The notes under the pieces: model-generated
Told to the model about the DNA's origin: nothing
What the model saw: the letters and a program-made list of their open reading frames with translations, nothing else
The model's database searches: none
Source of the DNA: Deltaproteobacteria bacterium
GTDB taxonomy: Bacteria; Desulfobacterota; Desulfobacteria; Desulfobacterales; Desulfatibacillaceae
Reading direction: 5' to 3'
Assembly (NCBI GenBank): GCA_016235345.1
Contig: JACRLG010000015.1
Coordinates: 1 to 64,000 of the forward strand
Length of the DNA: 64,000 nt
Shown here: positions 42,436 through 52,400 of the stretch, one piece after another
How the letters are laid out: every line of letters begins with the position of its first letter
How positions within the stretch are numbered: the stretch's first letter is position 1
Program-made: the position numbers and the translations under genes

Positions 42436-43131
42436 TCACGTCCCTTCCGTTTCGGGCGGCAGGCTCTTTATCAAGGCGTCGATCACCCCGGCCTCCGAAA
42501 GTATTTCCGAAACACCGGCCCTTTTGGAAATCGCGTCTTTGAACCCGGCCTTCTGAAGGGCGAAGGAAAGCCTGGCCAGAAGGCGCAGATGCCCGGAAAT
42601 GGTCGGGCTGACTATGGTGAAAAGGGCGTGGACGGGCAGGCCGTCAATGGAGTCCAGCAAAAGCGGGGTAGAAAGGAAGCAAAGGGAAACAACGGGCGAT
42701 TTGATGTGGATTACGACGGGGTTCTGAACGTGGGGAATCGCGACGCCGCCGCCTATTCCCGTTGCGCCCAGCGATTCGCGGGCCAGGAGGACCTCTTTGA
42801 GGTTGCCTCTTTCTTCGGGGCCGGGCAGGGGCAGGAGCCGGACAAGCTCCGAGCACAGGGCCGCCTTGTCTTTTATCGACGCCAGGGTGTGGATTCCGCC
42901 CGATTCCAGCGCCTCCCGCAATTCATAAAAACCGGCCAGACCGTCCTCCCTGAATATTTCAAGGGGAAGCGGCACCCGGTTGGACGTGGCCCATTCCAGA
43001 AGTTCTATCCTGTTGAACCGGTATTGGTCGTTAATCCGGTGGGCGGGCAGTTTTTGCCCGGAAATCCACCGGTAAACGGCCTTTTCCGAAACACCGAAAA
43101 GAGTAGCAACATCCCGGACAACCAGCTTCAT
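42436..43131 (-). CDS. HTH protein fused to a PTS EIIA-Ntr-like domain
   Basis: A 231-residue fusion. Residues 1-55 form a MerR/excisionase-type HTH (LVVRDVATLFGVSEKAVYRWISGQKLPAHRI...YRFNRIELLEW). Residues about 75-225 form a PtsN-like domain whose phosphorylatable histidine lies in TGIGGGVAIPH. It probably links a phosphotransfer signal to DNA binding. It heads the hyf operon, five bases before hyfB, behind a sigma-70 promoter at 43184-43213, and is the obvious candidate regulator of the complex. Confidence 0.85.
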   Translation of the reverse strand: MKLVVRDVATLFGVSEKAVYRWISGQKLPAHRINDQYRFNRIELLEWATSNRVPLPLEIFREDGLAGFYELREALESGGIHTLASIKDKAALCSELVRLLPLPGPEERGNLKEVLLARESLGATGIGGGVAIPHVQNPVVIHIKSPVVSLCFLSTPLLLDSIDGLPVHALFTIVSPTISGHLRLLARLSFALQKAGFKDAISKRAGVSEILSEAGVIDALIKSLPPETEGT

Positions 43132-43183
43132 GACTTATCCCGCCAAGTATCAGGGCCACGAGAAATCTTCCTCAAGAGCATGG

Positions 43184-43213
43184 TTTCTACTTCAACGGTT
43201 ACTTTGGTGTCAA
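43184..43213 (-). promoter_or_regulatory. Sigma-70-type promoter of the hyf/Ehr operon
   Basis: On the minus strand TTGACA (43213-43208), an 18-base spacer and TAGAAA (43189-43184), about 50 bases before the start of the HTH-PTS regulator gene. Confidence 0.55.
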
Positions 43214-43240
43214 TTCAATTTCAAGCCGGGCATCTTCATG

Positions 43241-43282
43241 AAAAAAGAAAAAGCGGCCCGGAAATGCTCCCGGCGCCGCTTT
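43241..43282 (-). terminator. Terminator after fadD
   Basis: AAAGCGGC / GCCGCTTT stem with inner CCGG/CCGG pairs; on the minus strand it is followed by TTTTTCTTTTTT. It lies 38 bases after the fadD stop codon and isolates fadD from the hyf operon. Confidence 0.8.
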
Positions 43283-43320
43283 CTCTTTTTACCTTAGCCT
43301 GTAAGTCCGTTTCCGCAAAA

Positions 43321-44988
43321 TTATGCGGAGGGCTGCCTCAAGTCCTTCCTGAGGATTTTACCCACGTTGCTCTTCGGCAGCTCGGTGCGGAACTCGAAAT
43401 ACTTGGGTATCTTGTATCCGGTGAAGTTTTCCTTGCAGTAGGCTCTAAGCTCTTCCTCGGTGAGGGACTGGTCTTTCTTCACCACGAAAAGCTTCACGGC
43501 CTCGCCGCTCTTGGCGTCTGCAACGCCGATGGCCGCAGCTTCAAGAACCTTGGGATGGCCCACCATCACTTCCTCGATCTCGTTGGGATACACGTTGAAG
43601 CCCGAAACCAGGATCATGTCCTTTTTGCGGTCAACCAGCTTCACGTAACCCTTTTCCGTCATGAATCCCATGTCGCCGGTCTTGAAAAAACCGTCTGCGG
43701 TCATGACCTTGGCGGTTTCCTCCGGCCTCTGCCAGTATCCCTTCATGACCTGGGGGCCCTTGATGCAGATTTCGCCCACCTGGCCCTGGGGCACTTCCAC
43801 GGCGTTGTCGTCCCTTATGCTGACCTCGGTGGAGGGAATGGGAAGGCCGATGAAGCCCGTGTAGTCGGGAATGGTCATGGGGTTCATGCAGGCTGCGGGC
43901 GAGGTCTCGGTAAGGCCGTAGGCCTCCACCAGGGTGGTTCCGGTGATTTCCTTCCACTTGCGGGCGACCGGCTCCTGAACCGCCATGCCGCCGCCCAGGG
44001 CGACCTTCAGGTGCGAGAAATCGAGGTTCTTGAAATCCTCGTTGTTGATAAGGGCGTTGAAGAGCGTGTTGACGCCTGTCATGGAAGTGAACTTCCACTT
44101 TTTCAGTTCCTTGACGAAATTGGGGATGTCGCGGGGGTTGGTGATGAGCACGTTCAGCGCGCCTATGGACGAGAAGATCAGGCAGTTGGCCGTGAGGCTG
44201 AATATATGGTAGAGGGGCAGGGGCGTAATCATGATCTCCTTGCCCTCCTCGATGTAATTGCCTATCCACGCCCCGGCCTGGAGCACGTTGGCCACGATGT
44301 TCTCGTGAACCAGGATCGCGCCCTTGGAAACGCCGGTGGTGCCGCCGGTGTACTGCAGAAAGGCGATGTCCGAAAGTTTGACCGCTGCGGGCCGGAAGGT
44401 GCGCTCGTCGCCCCTGGACAGGGCCTCCTTGAAGGAGACGGAACCGGGCAGGCTCCAGTCGGGCACCATCTTTTTCACGTACTTGATGACGGTGTTGACG
44501 ATGAATGCCTTGGGGAATCCCAGCATGTCGCCGATGCTGGTTACGATGACCTGCTTAAGGTCGGTCTTGTCAACTATCTTCTGAAGCACGGAAGCGGAGT
44601 TGGCGAAGATTACGATGGCCTTGGCCCCTGAATCCTTCAACTGGTGCTCAAGCTCGCGCGCGGTGTAGAGCGGGTTCACGTTCACCGCAACCATTCCGGC
44701 GGCCAGAATTCCGAAAAGGGCTATGGGGTACTGGAGGATGTTGGGCATCATGAGGGCGACCCGGTCGCCCGGCTGGAGCTTCAATTCGTTCTGCAGGTAG
44801 CTTCCGAACTTTTTGCTCATGACGGAAAGTTCGTTGTAGGTGATGCTTTTCCCCATCTGGTGAAAGGCGGGCAGGGTGCCGAACTTGGCGAAGGCTTTTT
44901 CCATGATGTCGGGAATGGAGCTGTACTTTGAAAGATCGATCTCAGCAGGTACTCCTTCGGTGTATTCCTTGAGCCAGATTTTTTCCAT
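43321..44988 (-). CDS. fadD: Long-chain acyl-CoA synthetase
   Basis: A 555-residue ANL-superfamily ligase that activates fatty acids with CoA and ATP. Motifs: the P-loop YTGGTTGVSKGAILVHENI, the adenine-binding YGLTETSPAACMNP, TGDMGFMTEKGYVKLVDRKKD, and the C-terminal lysine region PKSNVGKILRKDLR. I use the ATG at 44988 with AAAGGA upstream; the extension to 45036 is not part of the family. It is monocistronic, with a terminator after it. It could serve fatty acids or hydrocarbon-derived acids. Confidence 0.92.
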   Translation of the reverse strand: MEKIWLKEYTEGVPAEIDLSKYSSIPDIMEKAFAKFGTLPAFHQMGKSITYNELSVMSKKFGSYLQNELKLQPGDRVALMMPNILQYPIALFGILAAGMVAVNVNPLYTARELEHQLKDSGAKAIVIFANSASVLQKIVDKTDLKQVIVTSIGDMLGFPKAFIVNTVIKYVKKMVPDWSLPGSVSFKEALSRGDERTFRPAAVKLSDIAFLQYTGGTTGVSKGAILVHENIVANVLQAGAWIGNYIEEGKEIMITPLPLYHIFSLTANCLIFSSIGALNVLITNPRDIPNFVKELKKWKFTSMTGVNTLFNALINNEDFKNLDFSHLKVALGGGMAVQEPVARKWKEITGTTLVEAYGLTETSPAACMNPMTIPDYTGFIGLPIPSTEVSIRDDNAVEVPQGQVGEICIKGPQVMKGYWQRPEETAKVMTADGFFKTGDMGFMTEKGYVKLVDRKKDMILVSGFNVYPNEIEEVMVGHPKVLEAAAIGVADAKSGEAVKLFVVKKDQSLTEEELRAYCKENFTGYKIPKYFEFRTELPKSNVGKILRKDLRQPSA

Positions 44989-45089
44989 TTTGAATCCTTT
45001 CCGTTGGGTTTGGTTTATTGGGGCGAAAAAAAACAAAAAATTCAGGGCTGGTCAGGCAACCGGCCCGAATTGCGGGAAAATCAGACTGG

Positions 45090-45334
45090 CATTAATCGGA
45101 GCATGGTTCTTTTCCATTTTAAGGGAATCTGGCCAAGAGGAGAAATGCTTCAATCCTCCTCCGGCATTTTTGGGAGATCGAAAAATGGAAATACAACCTG
45201 CTGCCCGTGATATTAAGCGGAGCATGGTTCTTTTCCGTTTTAATGGAACCTGGCCGAGGGGCGAAACACTAGAAGCCTGCTCCTACGTCGTTTTTGGGAG
45301 TTCAAAAAATGGAATTAAACCCTGCTCCCAGTAA
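45090..45334. repeat. Two-copy imperfect 121-base tandem repeat
   Basis: Copy 1 starts AGCATGGTTCTTTTCCATTT at 45100 and copy 2 at 45221 (period 121). Further matches include GGAA-CTGGCC, CATTTTTGGGAG versus CGTTTTTGGGAG, and AAAATGGAA followed by CCTGCT. The copies have diverged by substitutions and small indels. No reading frame is convincing. The rest of the 44989-45449 gap holds nothing else I recognise. Confidence 0.75.
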
Positions 45335-45449
45335 TAACAAGAATTTATAGCATACCAAAAACCAATTGACTACTGCAAGGCGTTTTGTAAGAAAAATTTG
45401 AGTAATTGAACGATTTCGGAGAGGATATGAAAAGTTTGCAGCCTAACGC

Positions 45450-46205
45450 CTACCGGTGAATTGTTATATTACGGAGCCAGGACACGGATGATTCCCCTGT
45501 GTTGTCCGAATCGTTCATGACTGCGAGCGAGGCTCCGGCTGGCGGTTCGCTCCCGAAGGCCTCGCGGTAATCCGAAAGAACGTCCACGCTTTCGTCAATC
45601 CATCTGCCGACCCTCAATTTTCCGGCTTCGAGAATCACCATTTTGGCGCTGGCGGTGTAAGGGTTGGTGATGATGCGCTTTTCCTGGGCCCTGTTGGCCC
45701 AGATGTACAGGAGGGCGCTGTGGGGAGGGTATTCACCGTAGATTTTCCTGGCCGCGCCGTATTTCAGTTTCTGCCATGTCGCGGCCTTGGCGGGATCGTA
45801 GCGGAACATCACGTAAACCCTTATGGGGTAATCATCGCCGGATTTTTTGGTGGCGTCGCCCTTGTCGTAAACCCGGCTGATCTTCCAGGACCACGAAAGT
45901 TTCGGATACCGGAAAACGTCGTATTCCCTGGTAAGGCGGATGGCCGAGGCGGACTTGTCGCTTCGGGCAAGAAGGGTGGGGACTCCGTCAGATACAACCG
46001 CCTCATAGGTGCTGTGACGCTTGATCTTGGGAAAAAACACCGGAGTCCAGGCATCAAGCGAGAGAAACATTTCCCTGTGGAAAACTTCCGGCACCGGCTC
46101 GCCGCACAATCCCTTCGGGACGCCGGGGCAGGCAAGGGCGGCGGTTATCAGCAAAAGCGAAAAAAACTTTTTCCCAAGCCTTAAACGCCTTTCAGATGGG
46201 TCCAT
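45450..46205 (-). CDS. Exported DUF3047 protein
   Basis: A 251-residue protein with an N-terminal signal peptide (FFSLLLITAALACPGVPKGLCG, residues about 14-35). The rest matches DUF3047: KLSWSWKISRVYDKGDATKKSGDDYPIRVYVMF, IYGEYPPHSALLYIWANR and the C-terminal ASLAVMNDSDNTGESSVSWLRNI. The family is periplasmic, beta-rich and uncharacterised. It is preceded by a methyltransferase gene in the same direction (30-base gap), so they may be co-transcribed. Confidence 0.8.
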   Translation of the reverse strand: MDPSERRLRLGKKFFSLLLITAALACPGVPKGLCGEPVPEVFHREMFLSLDAWTPVFFPKIKRHSTYEAVVSDGVPTLLARSDKSASAIRLTREYDVFRYPKLSWSWKISRVYDKGDATKKSGDDYPIRVYVMFRYDPAKAATWQKLKYGAARKIYGEYPPHSALLYIWANRAQEKRIITNPYTASAKMVILEAGKLRVGRWIDESVDVLSDYREAFGSEPPAGASLAVMNDSDNTGESSVSWLRNITIHR

Positions 46206-46235
46206 GCGCCGCCTTCGTCAGCCCGGTAGCCTTTT

Positions 46236-47105
46236 TCACGGGCGGGCCTCTATTATGTTCATGTGTTCCGCGCCGGAACTTTTCGGAAGAAAGACCCTTC
46301 CCGGAAAATCCTTCGCCGCGTGTATCGAAACCCTTGAGAAACCGGCGTCATGAAAGGCCGCTTTTGCCTTTTGGTCGGAATCGAAATGAAAATGCATCCT
46401 TCCCCTCACGGTAATCCCCACCAGGCCCTTCCACAGGAGAAGATATATCCTTCGCCCCGGGCCCGGAATGTTCTGGTTGTTGTCGGTAAAATACACGCTT
46501 TGGGGATTGCCTTTGAGAATATATGCAAGACGCCGCCAGAAATCCGATATCGTGGGGGCGTCAAAGTAACAGGTCACGCCCTCGGTTATTACGGCAATAG
46601 GAAGATTGGGGTCAAAATGCCTTTGAATCGTGCTTTCAAGGCTTGATTCGCCATCTTTTTCCAAAATGTTGCAGAAAATCACCTCGTGCCCGGACCCAAG
46701 CAGACCGGCTTTCAAAAGAGCCGCCTTTTTTTCAGTGGCCATTGCCGGAAGGTCGGCTTCAACGTATTTAAGGCCGTCCTTCCCGTATTCCTGCATGAAC
46801 TTGAATCCCCTGGGGCTAAATCCGCAGCCGATTTCAAGAACCTGTTTGAGCCCCTTTTCCTCGATATCCCTGCGAAGAAGATGGTCGATCATGAGGTGCC
46901 GCTGCAAAAGCCTGGTTTCCAGGTCGGTGACGCCAAGGAGATTCCTTGCGCACCACATGACAGGTGTTAGGGCCGTGTACATGGCCCGGCCCCGGATGGT
47001 GGAAAATGCCTTGTGGGACAGGCCGTTTTTCACCCAGGTGTAACCGGTCTGGTAGGCGGTTATGCTGACGCGGGAAGTGTCGGTTTCAGGATCGGATTTC
47101 GGCAT
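46236..47105 (-). CDS. SAM-dependent methyltransferase of the leucine carboxyl methyltransferase type
   Basis: A 289-residue class I methyltransferase similar to the LCM/PPM1-like group. The SAM-binding motif is QVLEIGCGFSPRGFKF near residue 88, with YVEADLPAM next (acidic loop), then ITEGVTCYFDAPTISDF near 170, the family motif. No signal peptide. The substrate is unknown; in bacteria these enzymes often act on secondary metabolites. It precedes the DUF3047 gene. Confidence 0.78.
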   Translation of the reverse strand: MPKSDPETDTSRVSITAYQTGYTWVKNGLSHKAFSTIRGRAMYTALTPVMWCARNLLGVTDLETRLLQRHLMIDHLLRRDIEEKGLKQVLEIGCGFSPRGFKFMQEYGKDGLKYVEADLPAMATEKKAALLKAGLLGSGHEVIFCNILEKDGESSLESTIQRHFDPNLPIAVITEGVTCYFDAPTISDFWRRLAYILKGNPQSVYFTDNNQNIPGPGRRIYLLLWKGLVGITVRGRMHFHFDSDQKAKAAFHDAGFSRVSIHAAKDFPGRVFLPKSSGAEHMNIIEARP

Positions 47106-47160
47106 GACAGAAAAGCCCGTTTCAGGGGATTGAAAATTCTTCGCTGGTTTTAAAAAAATC

Positions 47161-49365
47161 TCACTTGTCCAGTATCTCCCTCACCTTTCGGGAAAAATCG
47201 AAGATGGTGAAGGGCTTCTGGATGAAGCCGTCACATCCCTGGTCAAGTATCGCCTGGGCCTGGCCGTCGCGGCTGTAGCCGGAGGCAAGGAGCACCCTGA
47301 TTCCAGGAATCAGGGCCTTGACCTCGGTGAAGGTCTCCCCGCCGCTCATTTCGGGCATGATCATGTCGAGGACCATAAGGTCGATCTTGCCGCCCAGTTC
47401 CCTGGCCAGGGCCAGGGCCTTTTTTCCGCTGGAAACCGCGAAAACCTTGTACCCCAGGGTTTCCAGGAGTTCCTTTCCAACGGAAAGCACCACTTCCTCG
47501 TCATCAACAAGGAGTATGGTCTCGGTTCCGACCATGACGCCGTCGTCGTGAAGCGAAAGTCCGGCTGCGTCCTTCTGGGTGGCCGGGAGGTATACCGTGA
47601 AGGTCGAGCCCCGCCCAACTTCGCTTTCGACGGTGATGAAACCGTCATGGGCCTTCACGATGCCGTAGGCGGACCAGAGGCCAAGGCCCACGCCCCGTCC
47701 CATGTCCCTGGACGTGAAGAAAGGCTCGAAGATCCTCTTTCTGGTTTCCTCATCCATGCCGCCGCCCGTATCGGACACCCTTATGATAACGTAATTGCCG
47801 GGCTTGGCTTCGGGCGGCATGGAGGCCCCCTCGCCAAAAACCTCGTTTCGGGTGCTTACCCTTATGGTGCCGCCTTCCCCCATGGACTGCCAGGCGTTGG
47901 TGTAAAGGTTCAGAAGCACCAGCTCCATCTGGTTTTTGTCCGCCTCCACGCGCCAGAGGTCCTCCTGAAATTCGGATGTGATTGAGACGTCCTTGCGGGA
48001 GCGCCCGAAAAAGGAATTCTGATCGCTTACAAGAACGTTGACGTCTATGGTTTTAACCTCATACTTGCCGCCGCGCGCGATCCCCAGAAGCTGGCGGGTG
48101 AGGGTTGCGCCCGTTGCCACGCACTGCTCGATTTTTTTGAGCCTCTCCCAGGACTGGCTGTTTTTGTCGGCTGAAAGCTGCATCAAAGACGTGTAGCCCT
48201 GGATGCCCATGAAGAGGTTGTTCATGTCATGGGCGATTCCAGCCGCGAGGATTCCTATGGCATGCATTTTCTGGGCCTGGGTAAGCTGCTGCTCCATGCT
48301 TTTTTTAAGGCGCTGGTCCTTTAAGGAAATGACGAAGCCTATGATTTTCCCCTCGGAGTCACGGTAGGCTGCGGCGCTCACCGACACGGGGACGGAAACG
48401 CCACCCTTTTCCGGCGCGGCGGCCTCCATGCCGGAAATGATCTCTCCCTCCGAAAGCCTTCTGAAAAGCCTCTGTATGGAGTCTGCGCCGTTTTCAGGGA
48501 ACAGGCATTCCGTGGGCTTGGACCTGCAATCTTCGAGATTCCAGCCGAAAACCTCGGTGAATGCGGGGTTGAAGTACAAAATCGCGCTTTCTCCGTCCAC
48601 TATCACAAGCGGGTCGGGAGATGCCTCCAGCATGGCCTGGTAGCGTTGCTCGCTCTCGGCCAGAAGGTTGACGGCCTCTTTCCGGGCCTTGATCTGGGCC
48701 TTCAGATTTTCCGTTCGCTCGGCGATCTGCCTGGCCATTTCATTGACGCCCACGGCGATTGAATTCACGTCGGCCAGGGGCATGGGGCCAAGGCGGATTT
48801 CATAGTCGCCGGAAGCGATTTTAAGAATGCTTTGCCTGATGAGCGAAAGCTGGCGCAGAAGCCTGAATTTAAGCACCAGCATGGTGGCGAGCAGAATCAC
48901 CGCAGATAAAATTATGATGGCGGCAACCATGGCCAGCGCGATGCCCTGGCGCACCCTGGTTCGCACATCCTTGGTGAAGGTGGTTTCTACCCATCCTACG
49001 GTCCTGCCCCTGTCAATCACCGGTCGCCTGAAAGACACCATTTGCGGGGAAGATTGGGCCAGCATTGAAAAAACCACGCGCCCGCCTGCGTCCGAGACCT
49101 TTATCCCGTTCAACACCTTGAAATTGCGCAACTGCCCGGCCAGAGAGGCGACTGCGGAGCGGTCCTTCTCGATAAGCGGCTTTGCAAGGCTGTCCGCAAG
49201 GCTTAAAGTGAGGCTTTCAGCCAGCGAGTTCAGCTCGTTTTCAATTTTGTAGACAAAAATATGATTAAGGAAAAGGCCGATGACGGTAACGACGAGAATT
49301 ATTGCGATAAAAAGGATGCCGGAAAGGTTGCCGGTGATGGTGCGTGATGGGAGAAGATGTTTCAT
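47161..49365 (-). CDS. Membrane hybrid histidine kinase (HAMP-PAS-HK-REC)
   Basis: A 734-residue sensor kinase. Two membrane helices (about 17-36 and 141-167) flank a small periplasmic domain. They are followed by HAMP, a PAS domain (SEQRYQMLEASPDPLVIVDG-like, about 242-355), a HisKA-type dimerisation region with the phospho-histidine in GIAHDMNNLFMG, and HATPase motifs (LLNLYTNAWQSM, SDTGGGMDE, RGVGLGLW). A C-terminal receiver has its aspartate in LMVLDMIMPEMSGG. The receiver may act in a phosphorelay. Its kinase core is clearly paralogous to the next gene's. Confidence 0.93.
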   Translation of the reverse strand: MKHLLPSRTITGNLSGILFIAIILVVTVIGLFLNHIFVYKIENELNSLAESLTLSLADSLAKPLIEKDRSAVASLAGQLRNFKVLNGIKVSDAGGRVVFSMLAQSSPQMVSFRRPVIDRGRTVGWVETTFTKDVRTRVRQGIALAMVAAIIILSAVILLATMLVLKFRLLRQLSLIRQSILKIASGDYEIRLGPMPLADVNSIAVGVNEMARQIAERTENLKAQIKARKEAVNLLAESEQRYQAMLEASPDPLVIVDGESAILYFNPAFTEVFGWNLEDCRSKPTECLFPENGADSIQRLFRRLSEGEIISGMEAAAPEKGGVSVPVSVSAAAYRDSEGKIIGFVISLKDQRLKKSMEQQLTQAQKMHAIGILAAGIAHDMNNLFMGIQGYTSLMQLSADKNSQSWERLKKIEQCVATGATLTRQLLGIARGGKYEVKTIDVNVLVSDQNSFFGRSRKDVSITSEFQEDLWRVEADKNQMELVLLNLYTNAWQSMGEGGTIRVSTRNEVFGEGASMPPEAKPGNYVIIRVSDTGGGMDEETRKRIFEPFFTSRDMGRGVGLGLWSAYGIVKAHDGFITVESEVGRGSTFTVYLPATQKDAAGLSLHDDGVMVGTETILLVDDEEVVLSVGKELLETLGYKVFAVSSGKKALALARELGGKIDLMVLDMIMPEMSGGETFTEVKALIPGIRVLLASGYSRDGQAQAILDQGCDGFIQKPFTIFDFSRKVREILDK

Positions 49366-49490
49366 GGGTCGTTTCCAAGCCCGGTTGCAGGATTATTCCC
49401 ATTTGTGGCCGGTGGTCTGGAATTGATTATGATTCATCTTTACCGTATTTTTCAAGGAGTTTTCTGCTTCAACCTGTCATGGCCCTGCCG

Positions 49491-52400
49491 TCATGGCGGG
49501 GCAGGCTCGTTCCGGCCTGGTTCGGGCGGATTTTCCCTGCATTCCGAGTCAAGAATGGCGCGGATGGACTGGGAAATCTGTTCTATGGTGAAGGGTTTCT
49601 GGAGAAAGCCGTTGCACCCGGCGTCCATTATGCGCCCGGCCAGGCTGTTGATGGCGTATCCCGAACACAGGAGCACCAGAACGTCGTGGTTGATTTCCCT
49701 AAGCCCGGCGTAAACGTCGGCCCCGGACATTTCAGGCATCACCATGTCCAGTATCACGAGTTTTATGCCGTCTTTATTGTCCCTGTAGATTTCAACGGCC
49801 TCCCTTCCGCTCTGGGCCGGCAGAACCGTATAGCCCAAGGCCCTTAAAAGGTCGGCGTTGGTTTCCAGGATCGATTCCTCGTCGTCCACCAGAAGGATGG
49901 TCTCGTCCCCGGTTACCAGTTCGGGGGACACGGTCTCCTCCCAGGCGGCCTCCCTGTCGGAAGCCGGAAGGTAGATGCTGAAGGTGGAGCCTTGCCCCTC
50001 CTTGCTGTAGACGTTTACCATGCCGAGATGGCCCTTGATGATACCGTAAACCGTGGCAAGGCCCAGGCCGGTGCCCCTTGCCCGATCCTTTGTGGTGAAA
50101 AAAGGGTCGAAAACCCTTCGCATGGTGGCCTCCTCCATGCCACAGCCCGTATCGGTGACCGATATCTTCACGTAGCGTCCGGGGGCGAGGCCGTGATGGG
50201 AGACGCGCTCCCTGGAAAGGCTTATGTTCTCGGTGGCCAGGAAGATGTCGCCGCCGCCCGGCATGGCCTGGTCTGCGTTGACGAAAAGATTGAGGAAGAC
50301 CTGCTCCATCTGGCCGTGGTCCACATCCACTGTGCTTGCGTCCGCCGCGAATTTCCGGTGAACCCTTATTTCCTTTCTGGTGCGCCCGAACATGGCCGCG
50401 CATTTTTCCAGAAGCTCGTTTATGTTGGTGGGCTTGACCTCGAACTGGCCGCCCCTGGCGAAGCCAAGAAGCTGCTTGGTGAGGGCGTCTCCGGCCCTTA
50501 TGTATTCCTCTATATTTTTCAGCCGCTCGTAGTGGGGAAGGTTAGGCTGGGCCTTCAAGAGCATGAGGGACGTGTTTCCCTGGATGCCCATGAGAAGATT
50601 GTTGAAATCATGGGCTATCCCTCCGGCCAGGGTGCCCAGGGCCTCCATCTTCTGGGCCTGCTCGTGGCGCATGGCCAGCTTGTTGCGCTCCTCTTCCGCC
50701 GCCATTTTTTCCGAAACGTCCCGTATGATCCCTCTTATGCCCACGGCCTTTCCCAGGCCGTTTTTCATGAGCGAGGCGGAAAGCTCAACCCGGCGGAGAG
50801 TGCCGTCCTTGCGGATGAGATCGTAATCGTTTATCTGGGCGGGCTCGCCCGTGCGGTAAACCTTGTTGAAAACCTCGAAAAGCCGCCTGGATGTCTCAAG
50901 GGACGTATAGGTCCGGTTGTTCATCCCCTTCAGCTCCTCGCGGGAATAACCCAGTATTTCCATCATGGCGCTGTTGAAGAAGGTGAAATTGCCCGCCACG
51001 TCCACTTCGTAATAGCCTTCCTCCATGCCTTCCAGAATGCTGCGGTATTTTTCCTCCGAATCCAGAAGAGCGCTTTCGGCGGCTTTCAACTGGGCCATGT
51101 CAATGGACACTTCCAGGCGTCCTTCCAGTTTCCCCTCTGCGTCCTTCAGCGGATGAATGGTGACGAGGGCCGGAACCCGTCCACGGGAACGGGCCAGCAG
51201 GGTCACTTCCCTGCATATCCCGTCGTCCGAGTTTAAAAGTTCCATTTCGCCCTTTACCGCTTCCCAGTCCTCCGGCATGTGCAGCATGGCCGCCCGCCTT
51301 CCAATGACTTCCTCCCGGCGGTATCCGAAAAGCCTCTGGGCTCCGGGGGAAAAATCCGTAACCAGCGGGTCCGGCGAAAGATCCATGGTGACGAATCCCA
51401 CGTTTTGGGCTGCGTCGAAGACCGAGCGCAGGTGCGCCTCGCTTTTCCGAAGGCATTCCTCAACCTTTTTTCTGGCCGAAATGTCGCGGGTAAGGCCCAC
51501 GAAACCGGTGGGGCGGCCATCAGAGTCACGCATCAGGGCCACGTTCACCTCGGTCCATACCGTCGCGCCGTCTTTTTTTACGTATTCGATTTCAACGTTG
51601 CGGGTGCGGTTTTCAAGGCTTGTGCCGCCCATCTCCTTCAGGGCCTCTTCATGATAAAGGGCCATCACGTTTTTATAGGATCCGGGGGTGAGGACGTCGC
51701 GCAGATTCTTTCTCCAGAACTCGTCAAGCGGGTAGCCCAGCAAATGCTCCACAGACGGGCTGCAATAGGTGAATCTCATGGAAAGATCGGATGTCCAGAT
51801 CACGTCGCGGGAATTTTGGGCCAGAAGCTGATACCTGGCCTCGCTCTCCTTGAGGCTCGCCCTCATGCGCCCCGTGTTTCCGAGCTCAGCCGCAAGGGAA
51901 AAGGCCATCAGGCTCACCATGCCCATGAACCCGTATTCGAAAAGGTAAATTCCTTGCCATAAGTTCATCGAGACAAGGCAATCGTTGACGAGGACGGCCA
52001 GTAAAACCCCGACTGTCCACAAAAGAGGCTTGGCCTTAGTTCTTTTGCCCGAACGATACATCATTATGGCCCGGACAAAGGTATAAGCGATGACAGCAAG
52101 AACGAAGGCGGAAAGCGCAATGACCATGGGGCCAAGGGCAGCCTCGTAATAGGTGACGCCAAGGCCGAAGGGCAGGGCCCTGTGTTTGATGGAAAGGCGG
52201 CTTAAGCTCAAGGTGAATGAGTTGTCGGTGAGGAGTATCAGAAAGGAGCTTGCCGCAAGGCAGATGTAAAGGACCGAAAGAGCCTTTCTGCTCCTGATCC
52301 TGACATAATCCGCCATGAAGGTGATAAAGGCGATGCCGAAAAAACCAAGCGAAAACAGCTGGAGTCTCTGCCAGACTATTCCGTCAACCGGGCTTCGGGC

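Noticed and set aside
42184-44631. An 815-residue plus-strand frame opposite hyfB, the PTS-HTH gene and fadD
   Set aside because: It lies antisense to three clear genes, has no family features and is an artefact of GC-rich codon use.
49992-51236. A 414-residue plus-strand frame opposite the 1026-residue kinase
   Set aside because: Antisense shadow; the kinase has intact PAS, HATPase and receiver domains in the other strand.
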